A DNA stretch of 64,000 nt, taken from Latrodectus hesperus. Its lineage: Eukaryota > Arthropoda > Arachnida > Araneae > Theridiidae. This document shows, in pieces, positions 39,431-58,319 of this stretch. The notes below the pieces were generated by a model. That model saw only the letters and a list, made by a program, of their open reading frames with translations. It searched no databases and was not told the DNA's origin. Each line of letters begins with the position of its first letter. Positions within the stretch are counted from its first letter, which is position 1. The translations under genes and the position numbers were made by a program. Location: contig CM075853.1 of the NCBI GenBank assembly GCA_037975125.1, positions 51,280,458 to 51,344,457 on the forward strand, given 5' to 3'.

Positions 39431-42400
39431 ATTAGTTAATTGACTATAAATCATCTCCAAATATCTTCTTCAATGTGAGCTACATGTACCTTAGTATAGA
39501 TCTCTAAAATTGTCTGCCATAACCTACTTATTTACCGCTTTATTATATATATATTTCAAATTCATTATATTATATATCAGATTTAAAAATTTGCTTTTAC
39601 ATAAAATTAAAATTTTAAGTAAAAACACTTAATTTAAGTCTTTAGATAAGAACTTAATGTTGATAATTATTAATGTTAAATTTAGATGCTTTGAATCCAA
39701 ACAACTTTTGTGAAGTTAAGAACTATTATTACTTTTTTATGTATGATTAAATAATTTAAATTAATGAGTTGATATTGTTTGCTATATACAACAACCATAT
39801 ACATGTGCATAACAAAAATATAAACTTCTTTTTTAAAGTTTGTTAAAATAAATGTCATTAACACGTACACTGTATATACACATATGATTACGAATATTAG
39901 GTAAATAAAATATACTTATCAAGCACGAAAATATGTAATTTTTTTTAATTTTTATAGCATTAAAAACAAAATATTCATACATAATAAGAATATAGTAAGT
40001 ACAAAGGAAAATCATAAGTATTACACGGAATGCTTTAACTAAGAGTCTCATTAAGTTTCACATAAATTTCTTTAAAATGTTTTTGATTTTGTATGTATTA
40101 ATGTATGAGAAAATTTTCATAGTTTTCTAAAACTAATTGTATTTTAATTCATTTTTACTTTTTTATATTTAAGATGGAAATATATGTTTATGTGATGCAA
40201 AAAACATATTTTCCAGCGAGAATTTTTAAAATATTTTATTTAATCCCATGTGCATATGTAACCTAAAAATATAAGCCACAACATATAAAGCGATAACTTT
40301 CTAGGAAAGAAATATCCCATTATTTCACGCCTACCTTACTTCCGTTTATAAACCAAATAATGCCTCTGCAAATATTTTTCTTATGTTGACTAATATTCGA
40401 CTTTCTTATGCAGTTCAAAATATTTTATTCATCATACGAGGTTCTCAGCCCATTGAATACATCCAAAATTTCATTTTTTGGTGAACAAAATCGACATATT
40501 TGACACCGGCAGCGCAAATAACATGGCACAAAATTCAACAAGACTACTTTTAAACTTGCTTTCAAACATTTACAACGATGACTACTAGCTGTCACGCTTG
40601 TGGATACGCTGCTCATCACGTTCTTTTATTATGTATTTAAGCAGGGTTTTTTGTTTTCTTTTTCCTTGAATGATAAGAAGTTTTCTATTTACAGAAATTT
40701 TTATTCGGAGTTTTTCATTTTTTTTGTGCTTTTTCTTTATGTTTGTTCAAAAAAGTAATTTTTTGCTGTTTACATCTAAGAAAGTATATTTTAAATTGTA
40801 CTCTTTCGGAATATTTTATTCTTTGAGTTCTTTAAATAGTTACGAGAATATTTGAGTATGTGTCAATTTTTCCTTTTGACAAACACACAAATGTTTTTTT
40901 TTATTTCCTTATTAATAAAATAAAAATATAATTAAAATAAAATGTATTATGCTATTTTTATAACAACAATGTTTTATGGAATTCATTTGAGGTTTTCGAG
41001 GTTCTGTTTTGTTTTATTAAAAGTTGTAAGTTAAAAAAATCGAAATTAAGTATATTTACAAACCTGATAAATAAATACAAAAATAATAATTTTATTGGTT
41101 GTCTTATTCTAAATTCTTTGGCACAATTTCGTTGTAAGTTGACGTTTTCACTCTAGAAAATCACAGGAATAATCCTGAACTTATGAATTATCACCATAAT
41201 GGTAAAATCTGAATGCCTTAGATTGAAAAAATAAAAAGGTTAATTGATTGTTACGATGTTCAGGCACAGTTAATAATTTTGTCTTGTCGGAATTAAAATG
41301 AAGAATCTATTACCTACGATATTATAGCTCTGTGATATCCAATTGGCAGAAATAAACAGCAAAGTCATAATGCAATTAATAAAACACTTGATTTGCATAC
41401 AATGCATTATATAAAATCTAAAACAATTGAGATATTTGAAATTTGGTCTAAATTATGTACAAGTTTGTACTTTCGTTCTCAGCAGAATAAAATATTTGCT
41501 GCTTTTATTGCCTTCTTTCAATCTTTAATGGAAACAAAAACATAAACAAATATCAGAAAATTTTAATATATAATATACAACTATCCGCAATATGTATTTA
41601 TTGTTCATAATTATAATAATTGGAATTTTATTATATTTAAATATTTATTATTACTTTTATTCGCTGTATATCTTGTAATGTAATCAAATGTTTGATATTA
41701 TACATCATATTAAAATAAATCAAAATCTTTTCAATATTTATTAAATAAAAGAGTATTTGCTATTAATTTTGCATATCTATGAATAGATGAGCTTTAATTA
41801 TTAACTGGTTTGTGAATTAGAAAAGCTTCTTTTAGTAGAGCTTATTTTAACAATTACAAAATTTTAGCAAAAAAGGAATATATCTTCAATATTTTAAAAG
41901 ATTTCATTTATTACTATTTTTCATAAAACTGTTGTAATTATTGTTAGATTTTTTAACATCAATATACCAGTTGCGGTAATATCATAGTCTGCAAGAGTAT
42001 GAAAATACATTTACCCAAGAGAAAGGTGTAAATATGTAATTAATAATTAAAATTTTTGACTTAGTGTATAGTTACATTCAATAAGCTTTAAGCTCTTTAA
42101 ACTTATTAGTTTAAAATTTTTAAGCATTTTAACTCCATCGCACTTTATATCAATACTCACTTCATCTTTTGTTCCTTTTCTGTATTTATAGAAGTTCACC
42201 TAAAAATTAGTATCATTTGTAATAAATTAATGCACTTGTCTTTGTGAAAACTCAAAAATCAAAAGCAAATATTCTTTGTCTTCTGAGTATATTGGTTCAC
42301 ATAATGCTTTCTTGGTTTAAATTCAAATACACTCAAAATTATTTGAATCAACAAGCCATCAGGATAAGTTTGATCAAACAATCTGTTACTCAATAAAATT

Positions 42401-42440
42401 CTTTTAAAATATATTTTATTAATATCAGAAAAACTTTCCT
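39431..42440. other. A/T-rich intergenic sequence
   Basis: I see no gene. A slightly GC-richer patch at 40400-40630 has a minus-strand frame of 64 codons (40425-40619) with five to six Cys residues, in a KC...CYLRCRCQICRFC arrangement. It has no recognisable identity and may be chance or a repeat relic. Confidence 0.45.
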
Positions 42441-42469
42441 ATTGAGTTTAGCATCATCAGATCTCATGG

Positions 42470-43570
42470 GATACAAGGTAAAAAGAAAGTTCCTGTTATT
42501 TTTAAAGACTCAAATTTACATGATTTGCAGAAAGTGTAGCCTATTGTTAGTCTTCGAAACAATCAGCATCGACTTTCAACATCTTCGGTCAACAGTTCTC
42601 CAGTTGTGGAATCTCCTTGCTGTAAAACTTGGGGGAGGGGTTGACGCAAAAAAGTTCGTGAATGCTTGGCGCAAGTCTGCTTCATTGGTGAAGGATTTTC
42701 CACGAAGTTGACTGTCCAAAGAATGAAGAAATGGAAATCTGATTGTGAAAGGTCAGGTGAGTAGGGAAAAGGGCACAAAGTCTCCCAATTAAGTCGCTGT
42801 ATGGTATTCCTGGACACTCGCGCGACATGCAGTCTCGCGCTGTCGGCCAAGAACTTTACACCCTTGTGATTAACCAGTTCTGGCTTCTTCTATTGCAGTG
42901 CTTCTGTTACACACGTTCCAATTGCGGCGAGTATTGGTCCGTAGTGACCATTTGGCTCCTTGGTAGCTCTTCATACTGAACCTTTTACAACTAGTCCAGA
43001 AGACTCAAAGCAAAATCTTGAATAGATACATAGGTGGTCTTGCGCTGGGTGTAACAGTATCCTGGGCAGATGACCAATATTTGGAAAGCTTGGGAGTGTC
43101 ATACGGGACCCATTTTTCGTCACTGGCCAGGACTCGATTGAATATGGATGAAGGCGAGAAAACAATGATAAACGGGTTTCTATTATGGTTGCTTATGGAC
43201 TTTCAATAATGGATGAGGAACCCACTTGTTCAGCTAGCACCTCTTACCTTAGCGGTGCAGATGAACTCAAAGTATTTCACCGGAAATCTTGAATTGTCTG
43301 GCAAATTCACCATGCATTTGACTTCTGTCCTCCTAAATGGTGACCTGCAGTGCTACTTCCTCAAACTGTGGTCGTCCACTGCGAGCTTCATCACAGAGGG
43401 AAAAACTTGAATTTGTGAAACCAATGCCTTGCCTTACATTCAATCACAGCACTATCCCCAAGCGCTTGGCATATTCAACGACTCGATACAGCAGCTGAAG
43501 CAAACTTTGAAGTCGTAAATTAAACAACACGGAAGAAGATCCTCCGACAGATCCATTTCTCTTCGCTACT
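42470..43570 (-). pseudogene. mariner transposase pseudogene, minus strand
   Basis: Read on the minus strand, from about 43570 down, the order of a mariner DD34D transposase is clear despite many stops and frameshifts. There is an N-terminal helix region, a patch with DEARSGRP-type sequence (about 43400), the first catalytic block LASDEKWVPYD (about 43120), the second block LADSARLHVARVSRNT (about 42810-42850), and the third block PYSPDLSQSDFHFF (about 42740-42765). A GKSFTNEADLRQAFTNFFAS tail follows. All three catalytic Asp residues can still be read. The spacing of the last two, about 34 residues, fits mariner. Inverted repeats at the ends were not recognised, so the limits are approximate. 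Confidence 0.85.
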
Positions 43571-45167
43571 GTACAAGTTACGATCGATGCATGTGCATGG
43601 TAGACCTGCTTTTATACTATTTTTATATATATTATATATATTATTTTTATAAATTTTATAATGACTGATATTTCTACTCCCGGCTGATCGGTGTCTCATC
43701 TACATCTTAATTTGTATACTTATTCACTCTTCATTCAATGGCGACGCAAAACGGGCAAGAACATTCTGATTTATCGTGTATAAGCTTGACTCAATAGCTA
43801 GCTGCGATGCAAACATTCGTGGGTAATTCCTGTGTAATATATTGATGTTATAACTAGAACGATTTTGACTCTTAAAGAATGTAAAACAGTCAGTGTGATG
43901 TTAGGCTGAAATTCTTAAAGATTCTTAACCCAAGCTACCACACCAGCAAAAAGATAGTGAAAATATCAACTTCCAATCAAAATCTGGTAATATGCACGTT
44001 ATAGACCATTTTCATCAATACATTTCTTCCAATGCTAAAGCAAATAATTATTCTGAAAAACAATATAAGCTATTTTTTTCAATTTATATGTGAACAATCT
44101 CTCAAAATTAGAAAATCTATTTCTTTAAAAAGCATATAATGTCAGAAAAAATTATAAAATTAGAAATAAATATTAATGAAAAAAGAAGAACCAAATTTTA
44201 ATTTATCATCTTGACAAAAAACATTGTCTCTTGATAAAAACAAATCCTTTAGAAGAAGATAAACATAAACGTACCATCAAAAATATCAGAAAATTGCTTG
44301 TCATTAACTTAAGAATCTCTATATTTGCTGAGTTATAAAAAGTCGAACATAATCATTTCATTATATTACCGAAATAATAAAGAAAACTATCTTAAATTAA
44401 CATATTCAGTATAATTGTTGGAATACGAAGTCACATTATGAGTTAAAAACAGATAATCTATGTTAATATTTTGAGGTTAATTTGTTATTTGTTATGGGGT
44501 GAATATATTATTTTCTAAGATGTTGAGACATTACTTCTTTATTTTATTTTAAAATATACTTGAAGGCAAATTGTAACATAGTTTTCTAGTTAATTTTTTA
44601 CAGTTAAAACCTTTAAACAATTATTTTTTAATAATTATAAGTAATTAACATAAAATAAAACTTCGACCTACAACTATCAACTAAACGATATATACATAGC
44701 GTAAATGTTAATTGAAAGGAACCAAGGATTCATACATAGCAAGATAATCTTGTTAGGATAGAAAAAGTAAGTTTATATATCTTGATTTGTCAAAATATAG
44801 TAAAATATTTATAATATTAAAATAATCAAGATTTTTTTAAACATTTTACAGTTTTAATTTGCTTATATTATTTTTACATTGCCGATGTTAAGATTACAAA
44901 ATTAGTCATCCATTATGACAGTTAACTTGTTCTAGAAATTTACATATTATAGTAATAGAAATATTAAAGCATAAAACTTTGTAACACATTTATTTTCATT
45001 CTGTTGCCTGTCATAACTGAGCAGTATCATACACATTTTGCTTAGAAACATAAAACAATTAAGTTTGATGAAATTGAAAATGGAGTGATTTATTACCCTA
45101 GCAAAATTAAAAGTTTATAATCCACTGAAAATTGCGATAAGTATTATTAACATTATCTTACGCACCT

Positions 45168-45417
<250 letters not shown>

Positions 45418-45699
45418 CCATCATTGCATACGTAAATCGGGATTACATTTATTTAATTATATTTCGAATATACTTGAAAATTAGTTTCAAAAACATTGTA
45501 GAATCGGAACAATTATTGAGTACAGAAAAATTATATACTATTTCCATTCTTGTATCATATCAACACATTTATTAGAAAAAAGAAATTTTCTTAAAAGTAA
45601 TTTGTTAAATAAACTTGATATGAAATAATGAAAATATGATTTATTTCATATTAAGTTTATATTATAAGTTTCATATTATTTCATATCATCATAAAAAAT

Positions 45700-45765
45700 G
45701 AGTGCACTTATATTCATCAAAAATGCACTTATTCATCGAAACAGTGCCCTTATCGCAAAAATGAA
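45700..45765. repeat. Three short imperfect tandem repeats, about 21 bp unit
   Basis: TGCACTTATATTCATCAAAAA (from about 45703), TGCACTTATTCATCGAAACA (45724) and TGCCCTTATCGCAAAAA (45745) follow each other. Upstream, an imperfect 17 bp inverted repeat spans 45611-45627 and 45642-45658. Function is unknown. Confidence 0.6.
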
Positions 45766-46129
45766 TAGGTGCATATGTTTTAAATATACATATCATCGCT
45801 ATATTTTATGTTTATTTGTTTAAATAAACAAAGAATTAAATGGTTCTCACAAAAATTATTCTGGGTGTATTTTGTAAGTTTCAATGAATATTATTATTGG
45901 TATTTACTTATAAGATGTTTAGATATTGTTACAAATATCTTGAAGGCACATTATTCACGTAATAAAACATAAATAAATTAATGAAATTTAAATAAATTAA
46001 CGAAATGTGTGTAAATGCGTAAAAAATGAGTATATCTTGTTTTCAAATTGCACTTAATGTTCTATTTTATAAGTTGTCATTTTTATAATTCCTTATTGAA
46101 TTAAGATGGAAATAATCTTTCGAGCAATA

Positions 46130-46412
46130 ACTTTTTTCACGCTTGTTTGACGATATTTTCGAGGAAGCTAGAGATATCCATCATTGATTATTCAATTAGC
46201 ATTCTCGTCAGAAACCTGTTGCGTGTGAAGCGCCACCTGACGTTATTTTAGACAAGGCACGTAAAACCTGTGTTTTGAGCGCGTTTTACGATCTGCTTTT
46301 CACCAGAAATAGATTGTGTTACAACGAGCACAACATACAAAAACTTCCTTTCTGTAATATGTTGGAATGTGCTTCTAGTTTTCTCTTGATTTAATCATTG
46401 ATCTTATATGGT
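46130..46412 (+). promoter_or_regulatory. Candidate promoter and non-coding first exon with CTCF-like core
   Basis: This island has near-balanced composition in A/T-rich flanks. It contains GCGCCACCT at 46230-46238, whose reverse complement AGGTGGCGC matches the core bound by arthropod CTCF. It also has a GAGCGCGTTTTACG patch and ends ATATG|GTAAGAATT, a strong 5' splice donor at 46411-46412 followed by a T-rich tract. This layout suits a promoter plus 5' exon of a plus-strand gene whose coding exons lie beyond the window. No coding exon was recognised downstream, so the call is inference. Confidence 0.3.
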
Positions 46413-51264
<4,852 letters not shown>

Positions 51265-51560
51265 TTCAATTTAATGAAATATTGAAAGAAAAGTGTCTTC
51301 ATATCTATCTAAGCAAAAGCTTTTTCGTCAGCATGATGTGCCAGGTCATTTGTTTGCAATCGCAATAGCTAAATTAGTTGAACTACGATACGAATTATTC
51401 CCTCATCTAAGATATATCCTTCATAATTTATTGTGGAAACTAAGGAAATCAACTTTGAAGTGGAATTTCTTGCTGCTATCAACAACATCTTCCATGCCTT
51501 TTTAAGCTAGTAGATTTAAGTCTTTTGATAATGCTATGAAATAAACTGAAACAAGGCTTC
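51265..51560 (+). pseudogene. mariner transposase, C-terminal fragment
   Basis: The plus strand reads NEILKEKC, then KKLFRQHDVPGHLFAIAI and AKLVELRYELFPHLRY. This aligns by eye with the second catalytic block and following helix of a mariner transposase (QDNAPAHTS..., AKLxELxYELLPHPPY). The His-Asp of HDVPGH stands for the catalytic Asp region. The third block (SPDLAPCDYFLF) has decayed into an out-of-frame stretch. The upstream two thirds of the gene is missing or unrecognisable. It is distinct from the copy at 42.5-43.6 kb. Confidence 0.7.
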
Positions 51561-54500
51561 ATGAAGTTTTCAATTAAAAATTTTAACACCAAAATTAATA
51601 TCTAAGGTCAAAATTTATGAGTAAGAAAAAAATAATTCTGAAAAATACTGATTTCTCTACATATTTTAAGGAATATATTTTGCTAAAAAAATAGAACTTT
51701 CTTCATTTTTTAGTTTGTTAATCTGTAGAATATTCATTTATACTTTATTTGATGCTCAATTGTTAATGTAAGTAATAGCATAAATTAGATAAACTATGCA
51801 GTCACTGAATTTTTTTAACAGTATCGTTACAAAAAGAACAATTATATTGTATAATAATAAACAGTTTTTATATTTGTGAAGAAATTCTTGCGAAAAAAAT
51901 AAAATTTTAATTATGTATCGAAAAAAGTTATAAAATAACATAAAAGAGGTAAATAGATTACACTTTATTACATTAATAAATTCATTCAATTATTCAATAT
52001 AAAATTAATAAACAATGATACAAATATTGAGTGTTTCTTAAAAATAAATAATTTTGCGATAAATATCATTTAATTTTGTAAATAAAATTATTTTGGTATG
52101 TATTTATTTCTTGTTGAATGGAGTATAAGATTTAAGAAAATCTAGCAATCGATTTATTTTCGTTCAAAATAATGCGTCACAAGTAGTAATTTATAATCTT
52201 CTAAATAGTCTCCAAAGTGTATTCCTCTTAATCTGATAAAAGCAGGTCTGGGGAAAACACTGTCAAAAGACATATCCGCTATGTTTACGTTGGGGTGGCT
52301 TGCGGTCGGTAAAAGTTTATCGAAGTCTCCATTATGATAACTTGATTATTATTTTAGCTAATTCAATTAGAATAATTGCCTCACTAACTTTTATCAGAAT
52401 GATTCAGTGAAGTTTTCTGTGAACAAACGCATTGTCTTTACTAATAACTATAGTTTGATGGAAACACAAAAGGAGGAGGGACAAATTGCTAACTAGACTA
52501 TATTTTACAATAGTGCACACAGCTAAATATCAATAATTCATTTGATATGGATGTGATAAAACCATCGAATATATTGATTGCGCTGGATTATTTTGAATTA
52601 TGTTAAATTGCCAATATACTGACAAATTGCAATAAGAATTTTTTTAATAATGTTATAAAATAATAAATTTAGATTACTATCTTCTTTGGAGAAATTTGAG
52701 AATTTATGTTCTGATTAATATATTAAATAGATTATCAACATAATTCTCAAACAATGAAGTATTTGGGATTTACGTAAGAAAATTACTATTAATTTTGATT
52801 TGTCCTCTGTTTTCACTTAAAATCTTGATTGTCAGATATTTAAAGTTTGTTGTTAAGTTAAAAATAAGTAGCAAATAAAATGGAAAGAATTAGTTGTTGA
52901 ATATTATCTCATAAGAACTCTCACACATTGTTATCACTGAATACTCAGTGAGTCCCTGATCGTTCAAGTCAATACTAGTTTCAGTCCTTAAGTATTATCC
53001 CATTGACCATTTCTGTGGAAAAATATATGTCGTTTAATGATGCAATTGAGTACCATATAAATTAGAAGTAAAGTTTAATCTATTAGTTACAATGAAGACA
53101 TAAGCAAACAGATCTGCCTTTTCACCACATTTTGAAAAAATAAATACAAAAATTTGCAAAATACGACGTTATAATTTTATGGCGAAAACAAGGTCGAACA
53201 AGGTTTCAATCGTTTCAGATTCCATGCTCGAACTCTTACTGATCTAACTGATCATACAAGCAAACGCTATCTCTTCAATCGCATGCTCGGACATCATGTT
53301 ATTTTTAATTTCTAAGGATAAACGCTTTAAATATGTTCCCCAAAATTTAATAGGAAGTTCTTGTGTTGCATTTTATTGATGCTTTGATCATTTGTTCGTA
53401 AAAAGTTAAAATTTTTTTATTACTTATTGCAAATATCCTTGCAATCCATAAAAATAGAATGCTTTTAGAAAAGCATTCAAGGGAAAACATAACTTTAAAA
53501 TTTAATCGTTATAATTTTTTATTCTTCACACCGTATAAAAATCCATTATAGGTACCATCCATATAATATAATGCAAATAATATATTTGGATTGCCTCCAC
53601 ATCAGTGTGAGTTTTATTATATACATCAAAGGTTTAGAAACTTTTAAAGATGCTTTTAAATGTTTCTTTTATTTCAATTTTTAATGCAGATTTTGATTAA
53701 AGATTTTTTGACAGTTCTTCTTCTTAGAGTTGGGTTTGTATGTCATTGGGCACCTCCAAACACAATGTTTCCTAGACAGTTTTTGACAGTTAAAGTAGAA
53801 GTTAACAACTAAATTACAGAATATGGATTTCAAACATGCAATCAATGTAATCTTAGACGTTGTGAATAATTTGTTCATGTATATTATTTTGAAAACATCT
53901 ACGAAATCATTTTTATAGAATATTGTTTGTTTCACCTTGTTTTTGTTTTAGCATTTTTTAATATATTAATGATATTACATTTCTAATCTAAAACTTTATC
54001 AGGATAAAGTATTTTAAATTATATGTGCTCATACATTTAGTTACATATGTGTTCTGAATAAAATTGTATATATTCTGTTGAATAAAGAAAAAAAGGCTTT
54101 TAAAAACGGAGTATAATATTCTACAAATATTGCTAGTAATATTTTACGTGTAAAATGTTTATGGTTGTTAAAATAACAAACTGTTATTGTTACTAAGTTA
54201 AGGTATGATAAGTGCATTAAAAATACTTTTTCTATCAAAATACATATAAGTGAAAAAGTTTAATTAACTTAAATATGTATTTTCTGCATATAAATTTCAA
54301 ATGTATTCCTTAATATTCAAATAAGTAAATAAAGGAGAAAATTCAAATGACAAATTTCAATGGTTGTATACTTTTACATAAATGCATAAAATTAAGATAA
54401 TTCTAAAAACTTGTGTTATTAGAAATTTATTAAGAGAAAGAATTTGTATTTTATTTAAAGAAAACGAATACAGATATTATCAGGCTTCTGAATGGATTCT

Positions 54501-56060
54501 TTCCACAATTTTCATACGAAGCTTCTAAAACATCATATCCACAAAAATGATTGCATCATAAATCATCCATAGTGTGTGAGGACACTTCTTACTTATAGAT
54601 AAAAACGAAAAATAAATGATAACCCTAATCTCTTTTTTTTAATAATTTCATTTGTTAAGACTTTTTCTTTACAACAGTTTTCAATAAGTACTGTTTTAAA
54701 TTTCAAATGTACCATCTCACAGTTTTCTTATAGTTGAAATTTCAATAGAGGACCCTTTTAAGAATTATCTTGAATTATTTAAAATGTACACAATATATCA
54801 ATAAAATTTTTGATTATTTCTGTTACTATATTAAAGTCACATTATGTATTGTCGTTAAAAGTTGATAAGTCAATATTCTCCTAAGAATTTATAATTATAC
54901 TAAACTATATTTTGAAAAATATTTATTTTTTTGTATTTTACTATCACATAAATGTGTTTTCACGAGAACATATGACAAAATCAGTATGTTTGTCATTTTT
55001 ATTATTTAATAACTTTAAAATAATCAAATTTTAATAACAAGACAAAAATTATTTGATTTTTTAAGGTTATATAATAATGTTAATAAAAATGTTTAATATG
55101 TTCATAATGCCACTTCTTAGCATTATAAATATTTGCCAAAAAATAAGCTTTATCATTTAGTGTACTGATAACGGAAATAAAATAGTACGAGTATAACAGA
55201 TATTTAAAGACAAAATATAAACCTGTGATGCTATAACGAATAACACTTAATCTTCATCCAAGAAAAAAAGTTAAATTTTAATAAAAGTGACAAATGATAG
55301 TAAAAACATGTCTGTACGATTTTAATAGTATGTAAACTCTAATTCAAAAGAATTAAAAAAATTTATTAAAATACCAACACATTTTAGAATTAAAATTAAT
55401 TTAACCATTTGATATCCTGATTTTTATAATATTCAAGTATGAATAATATCATATGTCTCATATTTTTCGATAATAAAGCACTATGCATATTTAATTCGAT
55501 TTAAATTTGTTTTCCTTACAGATGTTTAAAATTTAAATATATTTTACTACAAATTAATATGCATAAGTACATTACTCTGTTCCAAACTTTGCATTTTAAT
55601 ATATAAACAAATATAGTTTGTTTATTCTCAAATACTTACTTATTCATTATAAACTTCAATAAACTGAACGAAATTGCTTAAAATCGAAATAGCTCAATTT
55701 TAACACATACCCATGTTAACAAGTTCGAAGCTTTCAATAATATTTAATGTATCTACGAGCAATATTTTCAGATAGTTAAATTTTTTAAACAATAATAACT
55801 TCACATAAGAGTACGTTTTGAAATTTTAATGAAAAATTGCTAATTTCTTTTCAGAATAAATAATCTTTGATTTTCAGTCATTACGTTAATATTCTTCCAT
55901 CATGCATATCCATCAAAAGAACAATATTGGTATTTGTCACAAATTTCTAAAAGATTTCTAGTTTTAGCAAATTATTTCACATGCTTTCATCTTTATTTCA
56001 AACTAATAATATTGAAGGTCTGATACCAGCCATTAAATCACACAGCATTTCCTAATGACA
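51561..56060. other. A/T-rich sequence with two small GC-richer patches
   Basis: No gene is visible. Patches at 52190-52340 and 53170-53320 are less A/T-biased; the first contains GGTCTGGGGAAAACACTG and GGGGTGGCTTGCGGTC. Neither has a frame or motif I can name. A minus-strand frame at 53681-53935 contains a small Cys/Lys-rich segment (CVWRCPMTYKPNSKKKNC) without identity. Confidence 0.4.
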
Positions 56061-56212
<152 letters not shown>

Positions 56213-57520
56213 TAATGTATACAGATATATAATTCAATACTAGTTTCATGAATATAAACATCTATAAAAGCACACTGCATTTTCTATAATTTTATTTTTA
56301 TTTTTATATGGACTTTTTATGTAATCATGTTTATTAATTTTATGACCGTATATGATATTATGTTATTATTTAAAATACTTATATTATTCGACAATACAAT
56401 AGTTTTATGCAACCATAATATATTTTATTTTGCAATTGAATCTTTAAGTATGTGTAGCTTAACCAGATTGAATGACTTATGCACATTCAATTTCATATAT
56501 TTGGGGTGTTTAAATAAAAATCATTTAAAAGCGTTTGCAATTTACCGCTGAAAATTAATTAAATCTCTTAGATTTGAAAGATGTCGATAGCATAAATTTG
56601 CAACAGCTGCTGGTTAGTGACAATAGCATACTTTGCATAATTAACACCTTCGTGTTTCAAGAAATATCTGTGCAATGATGGTTCAACAAAAATCATTCAA
56701 GGATTTTCTTTCTGTTTTTATCACAAAATTCAGAGTTTAGGCATGCATTTTAGTTAAAATATTCGTTTTCATTTCGGAAAAATGAATTTTGTAACAGCAG
56801 CTTCTAAGCACAAATGTATTTTGAAAGGAATAAACTAGCATAAGATTTCTGGAAAAAAGATCATTTAGAAGATGACAAGTATGAAATATTACCTCAATGA
56901 GAATCTGTGTTGTATAATGAGAAAAATTTCAATTTAAAATGAGTTGTGTATTTTTAGTTTATGCTTTTTCCCGCAAGTTTTTTTAAAACTATAATAATTT
57001 ACCATAGGAAGGATAATAGTATTTCCACAGAATAAATGTAAAATAGATTATTTTTTCTATACATACATTAAACTGTAAATCGAAAACAAACACTAAATTT
57101 TCATCCGTGTCACATAACGAATGTTTTATGTTCATAAATATGCAAAATGACTACCTTGTTCAAAATGAAAATTTTAAAAAAAAACTGGCTTTTTTTAGGC
57201 AGTCTTTATACATAAAAAATTATGATTTTTGAAAATATTTTGGTTCTGATTCTGCTTTAAGAAATCTGTTAAAATTCGTTAAAATTTAGTGCATTTTTGC
57301 ATTGTACTGGCACAAAATTTCGAGCTCAAAGTTTTATCTTATATCTTGTCAAATTTTTCATTAATATAAGTATTTTCATATAAAAATTTTTCTAAAATAA
57401 GTAACATTAACAAAACACCAAAAAAGTATAAAAAATTAAAAACAGTATGAAGAAATGAATTATTTCGCATCTGTGTTTATTTCTTCTTGCTGCTTCATTT
57501 CATTGCATCATTTTTGTTAA
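56213..57520. other. A/T-rich sequence, no gene seen
   Basis: I find no recognisable gene, repeat or element here. The frame at 56327-56551 consists of A/T-driven residues and is probably chance. Confidence 0.55.
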
Positions 57521-57534
57521 TTATTGATAATATT

Positions 57535-57840
57535 TTTTTATATCCAATGGTGGGCTCACAAGGGTGACTGAACCCTATTCCACAACAAGGCCCGAAATTG
57601 CTACTCATTTATCGTTACCCAGCGAGCACCTGTGAACCAAGTCACGGAGGCGAGTAGCGTTACCCGCGCCATACCACCACAAACCCATTTTATAGGGCGG
57701 GCCACATTCATACATCATCACAGAAGAAAGGACAGAGAGAATAGAGAAGGAAAGAAACATCCATGCCCGAACCGGGATTCGAACCCGGGACCAACAGCTC
57801 AGGAGTCAGGAACGCTAACCATTCAGCCAATCGGTCGGCA
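57535..57840 (-). mobile_element. tRNA-derived SINE, copy 2 (minus strand)
   Basis: Same family as copy 1, inserted in the opposite orientation. It starts TGCCGACC (minus strand, from 57840) and ends in an A tail (T run at 57535-57540 on the plus strand). A perfect 14 bp target duplication, TTATTGATAATATT, lies at 57521-57534 and 57841-57854. Pol III boxes are present on the minus strand: A box at 57819-57829 (TGGCTGAATGG) and B box at 57775-57785 (GGTTCGAATCC). Compared with copy 1 the head is closer to a real tRNA consensus (TTCGAATCC). Confidence 0.93.
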
Positions 57841-57854
57841 TTATTGATAATATT

Positions 57855-58319
57855 GCAATACTTATAAAAACTGAACAAGTTATAGTTAAACTAAAGAAAA
57901 TTTATGTGGATATTGTAAATCCGACAAATGTTTTACCTTTAAAATTTGGCATTATGCAACGCCCCATACCTTATTAAAACTTTAATAGTTTAAATTATGA
58001 ATTTATGTAAAATCATATGATATTTAATTCATGTTAAGTGTAAATATTCTGGATTATTCATATTTTAAAATGTATGTATATAAACTTTTATAAGAATTTC
58101 ATATTTACCTGTATTTTAAATACAACCATTTCACTTATTTTATGGGGAAATCTTTATCAAATTGTAAGAAATTTAAATATGGAATAGTAGCGTACCGAGG
58201 TGGCAAGGCAATTGAAGAAAATTTCAATTTAATTTAATTTATTGATAAGGATAAATTTTAAATATACATAATTTTTACTATTTACATAAATTTTAATACA
58301 ACTTTCAACTTAATAAACA
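57855..58319. other. A/T-rich sequence
   Basis: Nothing recognised, apart from a small less A/T-rich run near 58190 (GCGTACCGAGGTGGCAAGGC) that may be a repeat edge. Confidence 0.4.

Noticed and set aside
53681..53935. Minus-strand frame with a Cys/Lys-rich segment resembling a transposase zinc finger
   Set aside because: The cysteine spacing does not match a family I can name and the rest is A/T-driven.
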